From the NCBI GenBank assembly GCA_903789495.1, contig CAIFEQ010000006.1, positions 1 to 64,000 of the forward strand: a stretch of DNA of 64,000 nt. The letters run 5' to 3'. The notes under the pieces were generated by a model. That model had not been told where the DNA came from, did not search any database, and was given only the letters and a program-made list of their open reading frames with translations. The stretch's first letter is position 1; every line of letters begins with the position of its first letter. This DNA is from an uncultured Erysipelotrichaceae bacterium (GTDB lineage Bacteria > Bacillota_I > Bacilli_A > Erysipelotrichales > Erysipelotrichaceae). This document shows positions 8,380-16,659 of the stretch, piece by piece. The translations under genes were made by a program, and so were the position numbers.

Positions 8380-9570
8380 TTACATCAGGCCGACCATGAC
8401 GCCGGCGACGATGACGGAGACGATGGTGACGCAGACGAAGCCGGATACGAGCTGCTTCGGCATGATCTGGCCGGAGATGACATCCCGCTCCTGCGGATCC
8501 TCCACCTGACGCAGGGCATCGTTGACCAGAATGACGTTGATCGGGAAGCCCATGTAAGCGTTGGTGACGACCATCAGGCAGGACGTGAAGCTTTCATGCT
8601 TGTGGAAGATCTTCTGGGCAATGAAGGCCGCAACCAGCAGACCGGCTGTGGAGATGATCAGCAGGCCGAACACGGCGATGAACACCGGGGCGATGGTCTC
8701 CGGCGAGAAGGAAGAATAACCCGCATACAGAGAGCCCATCAGAATGAACATCAGGAAGCCATCCGAATGTGCCTTGCCCAGCGCATTCTCCGGCAGGAAG
8801 CCCAGCTGTGCGGCGGCGAAGCCGATCAGCAGGTCGGCGACATACTGCGAAACCGCACCGTTGGTCCAGACCGAAATATAGTAAGCAATGATGGCACAGA
8901 GCAGCAGCTTGAACAGAATCATGTTGTTCGTGTCTTCATTCTTCTTTTTCTTGACGGCAGGTCCTTCCTCTACGGCTTCTTCCGCCTTCAGAGTGCCGTT
9001 CTTGTAGTCTTCGTGCAGACGGCCGATTTCCTTGTTCAGGCAGGCGGTGTTAACCGGCATGCCGACCAGGCCCTGCAGGTTCATGGCAACCAGTGCGACC
9101 AGGGCAGCTGTGGTGTTGCCTACGTTATTGGCCGCTTCCTGCATCAGCGCTGAAGCAATGGCGCCGCCGCAGAAGACAGGCGCTGCAGCAACAGCATTCT
9201 GCCAGCCGAAGATCGGAGCACCGATGCCCAGGCAGAAGGCAATGATGAAGGCCAGACCGATGAGGCAGATGATGACGGTACGCCATTGGGCAATCATCTG
9301 TTTTCGGTTGATCAGCGTCCCCAGATGGGTGATCAGCAGCACGACAGAGATGGTGTACATCTTGCCGCCCAGACCGGCGACTTCGCCCAGATCCTTCGGC
9401 AGGAACGTCAGGAATCCGACGATCAGCAGAATCATGGTCGCCAGGGCGGACGGGAATCTGCCCTTGGTTGCACGGGACACCAGGTCGCCGATGCACAATG
9501 CCAGCAGCATGCACTCAAGGGCAACCAGAGTGTTTGACTCAATCCAAGAAGTTAATGCTTCCATGTTCAT
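8380..9570 (-). CDS. Multi-pass membrane transporter, family not firmly identified
   Basis: A 396-aa integral membrane protein with about ten hydrophobic segments and a charged cytoplasmic linker near the middle (EEAVEEGPAVKKKKNED). The two hydrophobic halves, a Gly/Ala-rich loop (PVFCGGAIASALMQEAANN) in the first half and the length recall inverted-repeat ion-coupled carriers such as the glutamate symporter GltS, but the match is by feel only. A strong promoter and AAGGGGGG site precede it; a second ATG six bases in (9564) may be the true start. Both M20 amidohydrolases lie downstream, so import of an acylated amino acid is a fair guess. Confidence 0.7.
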   Translation of the reverse strand: MNMEALTSWIESNTLVALECMLLALCIGDLVSRATKGRFPSALATMILLIVGFLTFLPKDLGEVAGLGGKMYTISVVLLITHLGTLINRKQMIAQWRTVIICLIGLAFIIAFCLGIGAPIFGWQNAVAAAPVFCGGAIASALMQEAANNVGNTTAALVALVAMNLQGLVGMPVNTACLNKEIGRLHEDYKNGTLKAEEAVEEGPAVKKKKNEDTNNMILFKLLLCAIIAYYISVWTNGAVSQYVADLLIGFAAAQLGFLPENALGKAHSDGFLMFILMGSLYAGYSSFSPETIAPVFIAVFGLLIISTAGLLVAAFIAQKIFHKHESFTSCLMVVTNAYMGFPINVILVNDALRQVEDPQERDVISGQIMPKQLVSGFVCVTIVSVIVAGVMVGLM

Positions 9571-9595
9571 AACCCCCCTTATTGGTTATGCGACC

Positions 9596-9625
9596 ATTAT
9601 ACGAAGCTCTGAATTTTATTTTCAA
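9596..9625 (-). promoter_or_regulatory. Sigma-A-type promoter of the transporter gene
   Basis: Minus strand TTGAAA (9620-9625), 18-bp spacer, TATAAT (9596-9601). The region upstream is AT-rich, as in an UP element. Confidence 0.8.
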
Positions 9626-9743
9626 GAGAAATTACAGCTGTTTTTACATGAAGTTGTGAAATATCCTGTAACATATTTCATTTTGTTTTCATTAATTCTG
9701 TCCTGCAGAGATGCACTCATACAGCCCTGCTGTTTCCCTGTTG

Positions 9744-9770
9744 TAAACAAAAACAGCCCTTTCGGGCTTC
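9744..9770 (-). terminator. Terminator after the 9793-10650 gene
   Basis: Minus-strand GAAGCCCGAAAGGGCTGTTTTTG: a short GC stem with a GAAA tetraloop and a T-run. The rest of the 9571-9792 gap holds the transporter promoter and no gene. Confidence 0.75.
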
Positions 9771-9792
9771 TGTCCGGATATCTTTCCGGTTC

Positions 9793-10650
9793 TCAATGAA
9801 AGGCAGAGGCTTCCAGAATCATCGGTGTGCAGTTGCCTTTGTAAAAGGCAAACGGCTCCCCGGTGACCCGGCCGCCCATGGCGGAAATGATATGCACGCT
9901 AACATCCCGGCATTCCATGTAGATGGTCTTCACGCCGCTGTCAAACACCTGCTGGAAGGCATAGTGGATGAACTTCGTGCCGATGTGCCTGCCCCGGTAG
10001 GCCGGTTTCAGCGCATAGCGGCCGAATTCGGTCTTCCCTTCTTCATCGGTCCAGCTGCAGGTCGTGCCGATCACCTCGTCACCATCCACCGCCACAAACC
10101 AGTGCGGATCGCGTTCGGGTGCGATGCCCAGCATGTCGGCCGGGATCCCCTGCTCCAGATGAAAGACGTCAAACTGAATCTGATCGATCGCCGCCTGTTC
10201 TCTGGGCAGATCGGCATGCCGGAATGTAATCTCTTGCATGGCGTATTCCTCCTGTTTCCGCAGCCGGGCTGTCAGGTCTTCCTTGGGAATCAGAATGGTT
10301 CCTTCCTGATCGGACTGATCAAGACTGAAGCCGCCCAGCGGTACATTCCTTACGGTAAAGTCATACAGCTTCCGGATGGCAAGCAGTTCGCTGTCCCGGA
10401 CCGCACTGTCACGCAGGCGCAGCCGGGACGAGAAGATATGCAGATAGAAACGCTGATCCCGACCATAGCAGCCGGCCGGACGCTTTTCCCCGTCCTGCTT
10501 GATCACGCCGTACAGCACCTGGGCATCGGTCTGAATCAGCCGCACCGTTTCCCGCAGCACGGCTTCGCCATGTGCCTCATCCGGACAGCTGCGGTAGGCG
10601 TCTACCGCTTCTTCCAGGGCCAGATGAATGTCAGAAAAAGAGCGGTTCAT
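9793..10650 (-). CDS. GNAT acetyltransferase with an extra N-terminal domain
   Basis: A 285-aa protein. The C-terminal half (from about residue 140) is a GNAT domain: MQEITFRHADLPRE opens it and LKPAYRGRHIGTKFIHYAF is the acetyl-CoA-binding segment. The N-terminal 130 residues form a separate region (…AQVLYGVIKQDGEKRPA…) somewhat like SseB-type or enhanced-serine-sensitivity domains, which I cannot name with certainty. Its start overlaps the stop of the gene at 10647-11276 by four bases (ATGA), so the two are translationally coupled. Target unknown. Confidence 0.75.
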   Translation of the reverse strand: MNRSFSDIHLALEEAVDAYRSCPDEAHGEAVLRETVRLIQTDAQVLYGVIKQDGEKRPAGCYGRDQRFYLHIFSSRLRLRDSAVRDSELLAIRKLYDFTVRNVPLGGFSLDQSDQEGTILIPKEDLTARLRKQEEYAMQEITFRHADLPREQAAIDQIQFDVFHLEQGIPADMLGIAPERDPHWFVAVDGDEVIGTTCSWTDEEGKTEFGRYALKPAYRGRHIGTKFIHYAFQQVFDSGVKTIYMECRDVSVHIISAMGGRVTGEPFAFYKGNCTPMILEASAFH

Positions 10651-11276
10651 GCCTGATCCAGCAGCCGCACCCGGATGCCTTCCTGACTGAGCCGTCGGGC
10701 CAGATTGTAGATACCCTGCCAGGCCGCACTGACAAACACCGGCTCCTGATCCGCCTGACGCAGATAGATGCGGTAGCCCTTCTTTTCCAGATCCACCCGC
10801 TGGATATCATGAAAGCTGAACTGCCGGCGGACCCGGCCATAGCGGCGTACGCAGAGATTCCGGCCGCTGACCTGCAGATCATGCATGCCCTTTACCGGTT
10901 CCAGGATCAGATAGATGCCGGCCGCCAGGGCCGCCGCCATCAGGATGGGCAGCAGCGGCGTGCGGAACGCCGTCGTAAAGACCTGCACGGCCAGAATGGC
11001 AAAGAGCACCAGATCCAGTGCCCCCATCCACGCATAGCGCAGGGAAGGATGCACCGTGAACTGCTGCAGAGAGTCTGTTTTCGGATCCATGCCCCGGCTG
11101 CTGATCCAGCCCAGCAGGATGCCGCAGATCACGATGGCCACAAAGGCCGTTACCAGCATGGTGCGATACATATCTGTATCATAGCACGCCAGGCAGGCCG
11201 GAAAAGCGCAAAGCGCTCCACAGCAGAAAAACAGATCCGGCATTCTCTCCAGGCGGAAGAGATTTTTTTTGCTCAT
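10647..11276 (-). CDS. Small membrane protein with a C-terminal PH-like domain
   Basis: A 209-aa protein with about four hydrophobic segments in the first 125 residues, followed by a soluble part (VSGRNLCVRRYGRVRRQFSF onward) that has the strand pattern of a bacterial PH-like domain. No catalytic motif is visible. It is the first gene of a two-gene unit with the acetyltransferase at 9793-10650. No function can be assigned. Confidence 0.65.
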   Translation of the reverse strand: MSKKNLFRLERMPDLFFCCGALCAFPACLACYDTDMYRTMLVTAFVAIVICGILLGWISSRGMDPKTDSLQQFTVHPSLRYAWMGALDLVLFAILAVQVFTTAFRTPLLPILMAAALAAGIYLILEPVKGMHDLQVSGRNLCVRRYGRVRRQFSFHDIQRVDLEKKGYRIYLRQADQEPVFVSAAWQGIYNLARRLSQEGIRVRLLDQA

Positions 11277-11286
11277 GCAGGCATGA

Positions 11287-11312
11287 TAAAAGCGGATCTT
11301 TCCGATCCGCCT
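11287..11312 (-). terminator. Terminator after the first flavoreductase gene
   Basis: Minus-strand hairpin GCGGATC / GATCCGC followed by TTTTATC, 26 bp past the stop codon. Confidence 0.75.
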
Positions 11313-11337
11313 TATCTCTGCCTGAATGTCGAATGTG

Positions 11338-13353
11338 TTACTCAGCTTCTGCTACGCAGGTATCGCCTGCCAGCTTGCCGAAGACCACGGTGTCAACCAC
11401 AGCGTTGCCGCCCAGACGGTTGCCGCCATGGATGCCGCCGGTGACTTCGCCGGCTGCGTACAGACCTTCGATGATGTTGCCGTCCGCATCCAGAACATGC
11501 GCTTCCGTGTCAATCGTGACACCGCCCATGGTGTGGTGGATGCAGGCCTGCCGGGCTGTGGCAACCCACGGTCCGTTCTCCAGCTTGGTGCTGAACAGCG
11601 TACGGCCGAATTCATCCTCGCCGGAATCGACCGAGGCATTGAAGGTATCGACAGTGGCCTGCAGGGTATCCGCATCCATGCCCAGCTTCTCGGCCAGGCC
11701 GGCCAGCGTATCGTCATAGACGACGTAGCCGTTGTCGACCAGATACTGGAACGTGAAGCCGTCGGCACTCCGCCAGTCAGGGTCGGTGATGTCGACATAG
11801 CCGGAACCGTCGCCGGACTCCAGCATGTAGAACATGGCATCCGGCTGCTGCAGGATTGCCAGGCAGATCTCATCACGCCGGCCATCCTCACGCACGAAAC
11901 GCTCACCGTTCTTGTTGATGAAGATCAGCTGGTCAACGCCGTTGACGTCACGCGGCGGATACTTCGTCAGCGTGCCATCCTGCAGGTTGCCCAGATACAG
12001 CAGCTGAATCTGATCCATATCCGTCAGCGAGGCACCGACCGCCACGGCCATGGAGATGCCGTCGCCCTGCGAAGCGCTGAAGCGGTTCGTTGTCGCGGTG
12101 TCCGACAGATCCGGCCACTTGCCGGAGGTGTTGTACTCCTGAATCATGGAGCCGTTGGCCGAGAAGCCGCCCGTGGTCAGAATGACGCCATCCGTACCGG
12201 TGACGGTGAATTCTGTCTCGTTGTGGTTGTCCAGGCACTTGACACCGGTGACCCGGCCGTCGGTCATGACCAGTTCTTCAGCAGTTGCTTCGACATACAG
12301 CGTGATGTTGTCGCTGTAGCTGGCAAGCTGATTGGCATAGGTGGAAAGGAAGCCCGTGCCCATGTCCATCGTGCTGGTATGGGTTCTCTGCCAGAGAGAA
12401 CCGGCACCCTGCGCGATCTGATCATCAAACTCCATGCCCAGATCTTCAATCCACAGCAGACCGTCATAGGCGTTGTAGGTCAGCACCTTGACCAGTTCCG
12501 GGTTGGCGACCATGTCGCCGCCCAGCCAGGTCTGCAGCGCATACCATTCCTTGGAGTCAAACAGATCCGTTCTGCCGGAGGCCAGATATTCATCCCACTG
12601 GGTCTGAACGGCCGCCTGCATTTCTTCCAGAACTGCCTGCTTTTCCGGATCATCCGAAGTCGTCGCAAGCGCTGCTTCAATCGTGGCCTTGACCGGCTCG
12701 GTCATGGTCACCTGAGACTGCAGTTCTTCATCAGGGCAGTTGTAAATGGCACCGCAGACCAGCGTATCGCCGCCGATCTCGCCGGCCTTTTCCACGATGA
12801 TGACATTCTTGCCCTGCTGCGCAGCGGTAATGGCCGCTGCCAGACCGGCACCGCCGCCGCCCACGACGACGATGTCCGCCGAAGCATCCGTATAGGCTTC
12901 CGGTTTGTATTCGTTGGCTTTCCACTCATCCAGATTGCCGCCCGCCTGCTCGATGCAGTCGCCGATGGCAGTCTTGACTGCATAGCTGGTAATGGTGGCG
13001 CCGGTGACGTTATCCACGGCGAGTGTCTGCTGTTCCACAACTTCCTGCGGAATCAGCTGAATCGGCGAGAGACCGCCGGCCGTGCAGACGTTGCCGTCCT
13101 TGTCCAGCAGCGGGGCACCGATGCCCGGTGTCTCCGAATTGCTGGTGACTTCGGCCGCCGTGATCTTGCCGCCTTCGACGGTGACGGAGACTTCCACGTC
13201 ATCGTTCAGGCCGGCTGCCGTTGCGGTATAGGTGCCGTCTTCCAGAGTTCCGCCGGACGCTGCTGTCGTAGCCGCAGTCGAACTGCTGCTGGAGCAGGCC
13301 GTCAGTGAAAGCAGCATCGCTGTAGTCAATGCCTTTACTGCAAACCTCTTCAT
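11338..13353 (-). CDS. Secreted FMN-binding/FAD flavoreductase lipoprotein (fumarate/urocanate reductase-like), copy A
   Basis: A 671-aa extracytoplasmic lipoprotein: basic start, hydrophobic helix and lipobox LTAC with Cys20. Residues 37-140 are an FMN-binding domain with the flavinylation motif DNVTGAT, Thr120 being the expected attachment site for FMN added by ApbE. From about 160 an FAD-binding domain follows (VVVGGGGAGLAAA), ending with GEVTGGIHGGNRLGGNA. Family members pass electrons to the double bond of fumarate, urocanate or related acids. The HHTMGG active-site stretch is present, but the His-Pro-Thr of true fumarate reductases is replaced after DMDQIQL, so the acceptor is probably another enoate. 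Tandem paralogue of 13643-15661; own promoter and terminator. Confidence 0.92.
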   Translation of the reverse strand: MKRFAVKALTTAMLLSLTACSSSSSTAATTAASGGTLEDGTYTATAAGLNDDVEVSVTVEGGKITAAEVTSNSETPGIGAPLLDKDGNVCTAGGLSPIQLIPQEVVEQQTLAVDNVTGATITSYAVKTAIGDCIEQAGGNLDEWKANEYKPEAYTDASADIVVVGGGGAGLAAAITAAQQGKNVIIVEKAGEIGGDTLVCGAIYNCPDEELQSQVTMTEPVKATIEAALATTSDDPEKQAVLEEMQAAVQTQWDEYLASGRTDLFDSKEWYALQTWLGGDMVANPELVKVLTYNAYDGLLWIEDLGMEFDDQIAQGAGSLWQRTHTSTMDMGTGFLSTYANQLASYSDNITLYVEATAEELVMTDGRVTGVKCLDNHNETEFTVTGTDGVILTTGGFSANGSMIQEYNTSGKWPDLSDTATTNRFSASQGDGISMAVAVGASLTDMDQIQLLYLGNLQDGTLTKYPPRDVNGVDQLIFINKNGERFVREDGRRDEICLAILQQPDAMFYMLESGDGSGYVDITDPDWRSADGFTFQYLVDNGYVVYDDTLAGLAEKLGMDADTLQATVDTFNASVDSGEDEFGRTLFSTKLENGPWVATARQACIHHTMGGVTIDTEAHVLDADGNIIEGLYAAGEVTGGIHGGNRLGGNAVVDTVVFGKLAGDTCVAEAE
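11540..11778. repeat. 239-bp exact repeat, copy A (with 13848-14086)
   Basis: This stretch inside the first flavoreductase gene is base-for-base identical to 13848-14086, while flanking sequence differs every few bases. It codes for the segment before the HHTMGG motif. Confidence 0.95.
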
Positions 13354-13476
13354 TCCTTTCTTTCCCTCCTGGGATCAGAGTTTCCCCTTTTCTGTTCTTT
13401 GCTTCCGTCAGGCAGAATAACGGAATCTGCTGCATGAATGATCGAAAAACGAAAATCCCCCGATCCTGTTATGTTT

Positions 13477-13505
13477 ATTATTTCACTTACTTATGGATCC
13501 CGCAA
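13477..13505 (-). promoter_or_regulatory. Putative promoter of flavoreductase copy A
   Basis: Minus strand TTGCGG (13500-13505), 17-bp spacer, AATAAT (13477-13482). The same spacing and the core TAAGTGAAATAAT recur upstream of copy B, so the element is conserved in the duplication. It lies about 125 bp before the start codon. The 13354-13642 gap otherwise holds only this leader and the copy B terminator. Confidence 0.55.
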
Positions 13506-13591
13506 TCAGCAATTCACTCGTATTTGCACGAATTTATCGGGCTGGCAGTTCCCTGCTCTGCCGAAACAGCTGTACCCCGCAGTATCGGATC

Positions 13592-13616
13592 GAAAAAGCG
13601 GACCCGGCGGTCCGCT
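13592..13616 (-). terminator. Terminator after flavoreductase copy B
   Basis: Minus-strand hairpin GCGGACC / GGTCCGC with TTTTTC tail, 27 bp past the copy B stop. Confidence 0.75.
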
Positions 13617-13642
13617 CTTCTCTGCCTGTATGAAGCGATCGG

Positions 13643-15661
13643 TTATTCTGCCGCGTCCGCGACGCAGGTATCACCTGCCAGCTTGCCGAAGACCACGGTG
13701 TCGACCACGGCGTTGCCGCCCAGACGGTTGCCGCCATGGATGCCGCCGGTGACTTCGCCGGCCGCGTACAGACCTTCAATGATGCTGCCATCCGCATCCA
13801 GCACATGGGCTTCGGTATCGATTGTGACACCGCCCATGGTGTGGTGTATGCAGGCCTGCCGGGCTGTGGCAACCCACGGTCCGTTCTCCAGCTTGGTGCT
13901 GAACAGCGTACGGCCGAATTCATCCTCGCCGGAATCGACCGAGGCATTGAAGGTATCGACAGTGGCCTGCAGGGTATCCGCATCCATGCCCAGCTTCTCG
14001 GCCAGGCCGGCCAGCGTATCGTCATAGACGACGTAGCCGTTGTCGACCAGATACTGGAACGTGAAGCCGTCGGCACTCCGCCAGTCCGGATCCGTAATAT
14101 CGACATAGCCGGAACCGTCAGCGGACTCCAGAATGTAGTACATCGCATCCGGCTGCTGCAGGATTGCCAGGCAGATCTCATCCCGCCGGCCGTCCTCACG
14201 AACGAAGCGCTCGCCGTTCTTGTTGATGAAGATGACCTGATCCATGCCGTTGACATCCCGCGGCGGATACTTGGTCAGGCTGCCGTCCTTCAGGTTGCCC
14301 AGGAAGAGCAGCTGAATCTGATCCATATCCACCAGGGAAGCACCGGCCGCCACGGCCATGGAGATGCCGTCGCCCTGCGAAGCGCTGTAGCGGTTGGTGG
14401 TGCCGATATCCGACAGATCCGGCCACTTGCCGGAGGTGTTGTACTCCTGCACCATTTCGCTGTTGGCACCGAAGCCGCCAGTGGCCAGGATGACGCCGTC
14501 CGTACCGGTCACCGTGAATTCGGTGCCGTTATGGTTGTCGGTGCACTTGACGCCGGTCACCCGGCCGTCCTCGGTGATCAGCTCGGTAGCGGTCGCTTCG
14601 ACCCGGACTTCCACCTGATCCGCATAGCTGGCCAGCTGATTGCTGTAGACCGACAGGAAACCGGTACCCATATCCATGACGGAAGTATGGCTTCTCTGCC
14701 ACAGCGCACCGGCCGCCTGACCGATCTGATCGTCGAATTCCATGCCCATGTCTTCGATCCACAGCAGACCGTCATAGGTATTGTAGGTCAGCACCTTGAC
14801 CAGTTCCGGGTTGGCGACCATGTCGCCGCCCAGCCAGGTCTGCAGCGCATACCATTCCTTGGAATCATACAGGTCCGTACGGCCGGAAGCCTGGTATTCA
14901 TCCCACTGGGTCTGCACCGCGGCCTGCATTTCTTCCAGCGCCGCCTGCTTGACGGGATCATCGCTTGTGGCGGCCAGAGCGGTCTCCACCTGCTGTTTGA
15001 TCGCATCGGTCATGGTGACCTTGGACTGCAGTTCTTCATCCGGGGCATTGTAGATGGCACCGCAGACCAGCAGGTCGCCGCCGATCTCACCGGCTTTTTC
15101 AATGACGATGACGTTCTTGCCCTGCTGAGCAGCCGAGATGGCCGCTGCCAGACCGGCACCGCCGCCGCCCACGACGACGATGTCTGTCGAAGCATCCGTG
15201 TAGGCTTCCGGCTTGTATTCGGTCGCCTGCCACTCCTCCAGACTGCCGCCCGCCTGCTCGATGCAGTCGCCGATGGCAGTCTTGACTGCATAGCTGGTGA
15301 TCGTGGCGCCGGTGACATCATCGACCGCCAGGGTCTGATGCTCGACCACTTCCTGCGGAATCAGCTGAACCGGCGAGAGACCGCCGGCCGTGCAGACATT
15401 GCCGTCCTTGTCCAGCAGCGGGGCACCGATACCCGGTGTTTCCTCATTGCTGGTGACTTCGGCCGCCGTGATCTTCCCGCCTTCGATGGTGACGGAGACT
15501 TCGACATCCGCATTCAGGCCGGCCGCTGCTGCCGTGTACGTGCCGTCTTTCAGCGTCCTGCCAGCCGCTGCCGTTGTCGCAGCAGTGGAACTGCCGCCGG
15601 AGCAGGCCGTCAGTGAAAGCAGCATCGCTGTGGTTAATGCATGTACAGCAAACCTCTTCAT
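13643..15661 (-). CDS. Secreted FMN-binding/FAD flavoreductase lipoprotein, copy B
   Basis: A 672-aa paralogue of the 11338-13353 protein with the same plan: lipobox LTAC (Cys20), FMN-binding domain with DDVTGAT (Thr120), FAD-binding domain (VVVGGGGAGLAAA) and the C-terminal NRLGGNA loop. The proteins are very similar throughout and identical for long stretches near the C-terminus. As in copy A, the substrate region reads DMDQIQLLFLGN rather than the fumarate reductase His-Pro-Thr pattern. The amino-terminal third and mid-section differ most, which may mean different acceptors or only drift. Its leader carries a conserved promoter. Expected to act on the outside of the membrane with quinone- or flavin-borne electrons; no membrane electron donor is encoded in the window. 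Confidence 0.92.
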   Translation of the reverse strand: MKRFAVHALTTAMLLSLTACSGGSSTAATTAAAGRTLKDGTYTAAAAGLNADVEVSVTIEGGKITAAEVTSNEETPGIGAPLLDKDGNVCTAGGLSPVQLIPQEVVEHQTLAVDDVTGATITSYAVKTAIGDCIEQAGGSLEEWQATEYKPEAYTDASTDIVVVGGGGAGLAAAISAAQQGKNVIVIEKAGEIGGDLLVCGAIYNAPDEELQSKVTMTDAIKQQVETALAATSDDPVKQAALEEMQAAVQTQWDEYQASGRTDLYDSKEWYALQTWLGGDMVANPELVKVLTYNTYDGLLWIEDMGMEFDDQIGQAAGALWQRSHTSVMDMGTGFLSVYSNQLASYADQVEVRVEATATELITEDGRVTGVKCTDNHNGTEFTVTGTDGVILATGGFGANSEMVQEYNTSGKWPDLSDIGTTNRYSASQGDGISMAVAAGASLVDMDQIQLLFLGNLKDGSLTKYPPRDVNGMDQVIFINKNGERFVREDGRRDEICLAILQQPDAMYYILESADGSGYVDITDPDWRSADGFTFQYLVDNGYVVYDDTLAGLAEKLGMDADTLQATVDTFNASVDSGEDEFGRTLFSTKLENGPWVATARQACIHHTMGGVTIDTEAHVLDADGSIIEGLYAAGEVTGGIHGGNRLGGNAVVDTVVFGKLAGDTCVADAAE
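13848..14086. repeat. 239-bp exact repeat, copy B (with 11540-11778)
   Basis: Identical to 11540-11778; first mismatches are at 13847 and 14087. The repeats lie in direct orientation 2308 bp apart. Confidence 0.95.
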
Positions 15662-15776
15662 TTCCTATCTTTCCCTCCTGAGGTCAGACTGCCCCCTGTT
15701 GCTTCTTTCTTCCGCCAGGCAGAATCACGGATGCTGCAGGAATGATGAACAGGCAGGTGCTGATCTCGTCAAGTTC

Positions 15777-15805
15777 ATTATTTCACTTAGTAGGAATTAC
15801 GGCAA
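15777..15805 (-). promoter_or_regulatory. Putative promoter of flavoreductase copy B
   Basis: Minus strand TTGCCG (15800-15805), 17-bp spacer, AATAAT (15777-15782), about 115 bp before the start codon. It matches the copy A element in spacing and core. Confidence 0.55.
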
Positions 15806-15901
15806 TCGCAGATTTTACATTCGTTCACAGGAAATTCACGCACTCCGGTTACAATTCCTTCGCTACAATAGATAGAAACGATAACAATGGGAGGAAGCCG
15901 C

Positions 15902-16600
15902 ATGCATATTTCAGTCAAAGCGCCGGGACTGGCACCGGACTGGACCATTGACGGTCTGGTTCTGATCCATGATGACGAAGAATATTCCCTGTCTCATCTG
16001 ACAGCCGTGAAGGAAAAGAAATCCCTGCGCGGTCAGGAACTGGAACTGATCCTGGATGGGGAAAAGAAAAGACTGGTCTTTGACAAGGCCAGTCAGGAAC
16101 AGCTGCCGGCGGTCCTGGCAGAACTGCAGCGGATCCTGCAGGAAAACCAGCAGAATGCGGCCCGCTATCTCCAGCCCATTCATGGCACCTGTGTCCAGGA
16201 GCTGACCCGGCAGTGTGTGGACAACCACACGCTGAATACGGTTCAGGTTCCCGATGCGCAGGAACGTTTCGAGATCATGCTCAAGGTTCTGAAAGAAGAC
16301 GAGAAGATCCTGCTCGTCTTTGCGGCCAGAGAAAAGCGCGGCGATGATCCGGATGAGGATGTGGTCTGCCTGCTCAGCGACCAGCGTCTGCTGTGGACCC
16401 ATGACCGGCGCCAGTACAGCGGCTTCTCGGAAAAGAAGCTGAGCGAGATCCAGGGAGCCAGCCTGCTGGAGGACGTGAATTCCTCCGTGGTCTTCATCAA
16501 CAGCTCCGATCCCCTCGCCCTGGCGGTGAACAAGGACTTTGCGGATGAAGTGGCCTACAGCATTGATCAGGCCAGTCAGAAAGCCCGGCAGAATGCCTGA
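15902..16600 (+). CDS. Uncharacterised protein, possible PH-like C-terminal domain
   Basis: A 232-aa soluble protein that I do not recognise. The start at 15902 follows GGGAGGAAGCCGC; an ATG at 15887 lies inside that site and is rejected. Residues 1-75 form a beta-rich region, the middle is helical and charged, and the C-terminal 110 residues (VVCLLSDQRLLWTHD onward) resemble a YokE-type bacterial PH domain. It sits on the opposite strand between flavoreductase genes. There is no signal peptide, so a direct part in the extracellular reduction is unlikely. Confidence 0.7.
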   Translation: MHISVKAPGLAPDWTIDGLVLIHDDEEYSLSHLTAVKEKKSLRGQELELILDGEKKRLVFDKASQEQLPAVLAELQRILQENQQNAARYLQPIHGTCVQELTRQCVDNHTLNTVQVPDAQERFEIMLKVLKEDEKILLVFAAREKRGDDPDEDVVCLLSDQRLLWTHDRRQYSGFSEKKLSEIQGASLLEDVNSSVVFINSSDPLALAVNKDFADEVAYSIDQASQKARQNA

Positions 16601-16605
16601 AATGC

Positions 16606-16644
16606 AAAAAGATGGTTCCCGTTTCCGGAAAACCATCTTTTCTT
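16606..16644. terminator. Bidirectional terminator between convergent genes
   Basis: AAAAAGATGGTT pairs with AACCATCTTTTCTT across an 11-14 base loop. It serves the plus-strand 15902 gene and the minus-strand flavoreductase ending at 16660. Confidence 0.75.
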
Positions 16645-16659
16645 ATGCAGGCAGACTGC

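Noticed and set aside
11326-13308. Plus-strand open frames opposite the two tandem flavoreductases
   Set aside because: They resemble each other only because the genes beneath them are paralogues; no start signals.
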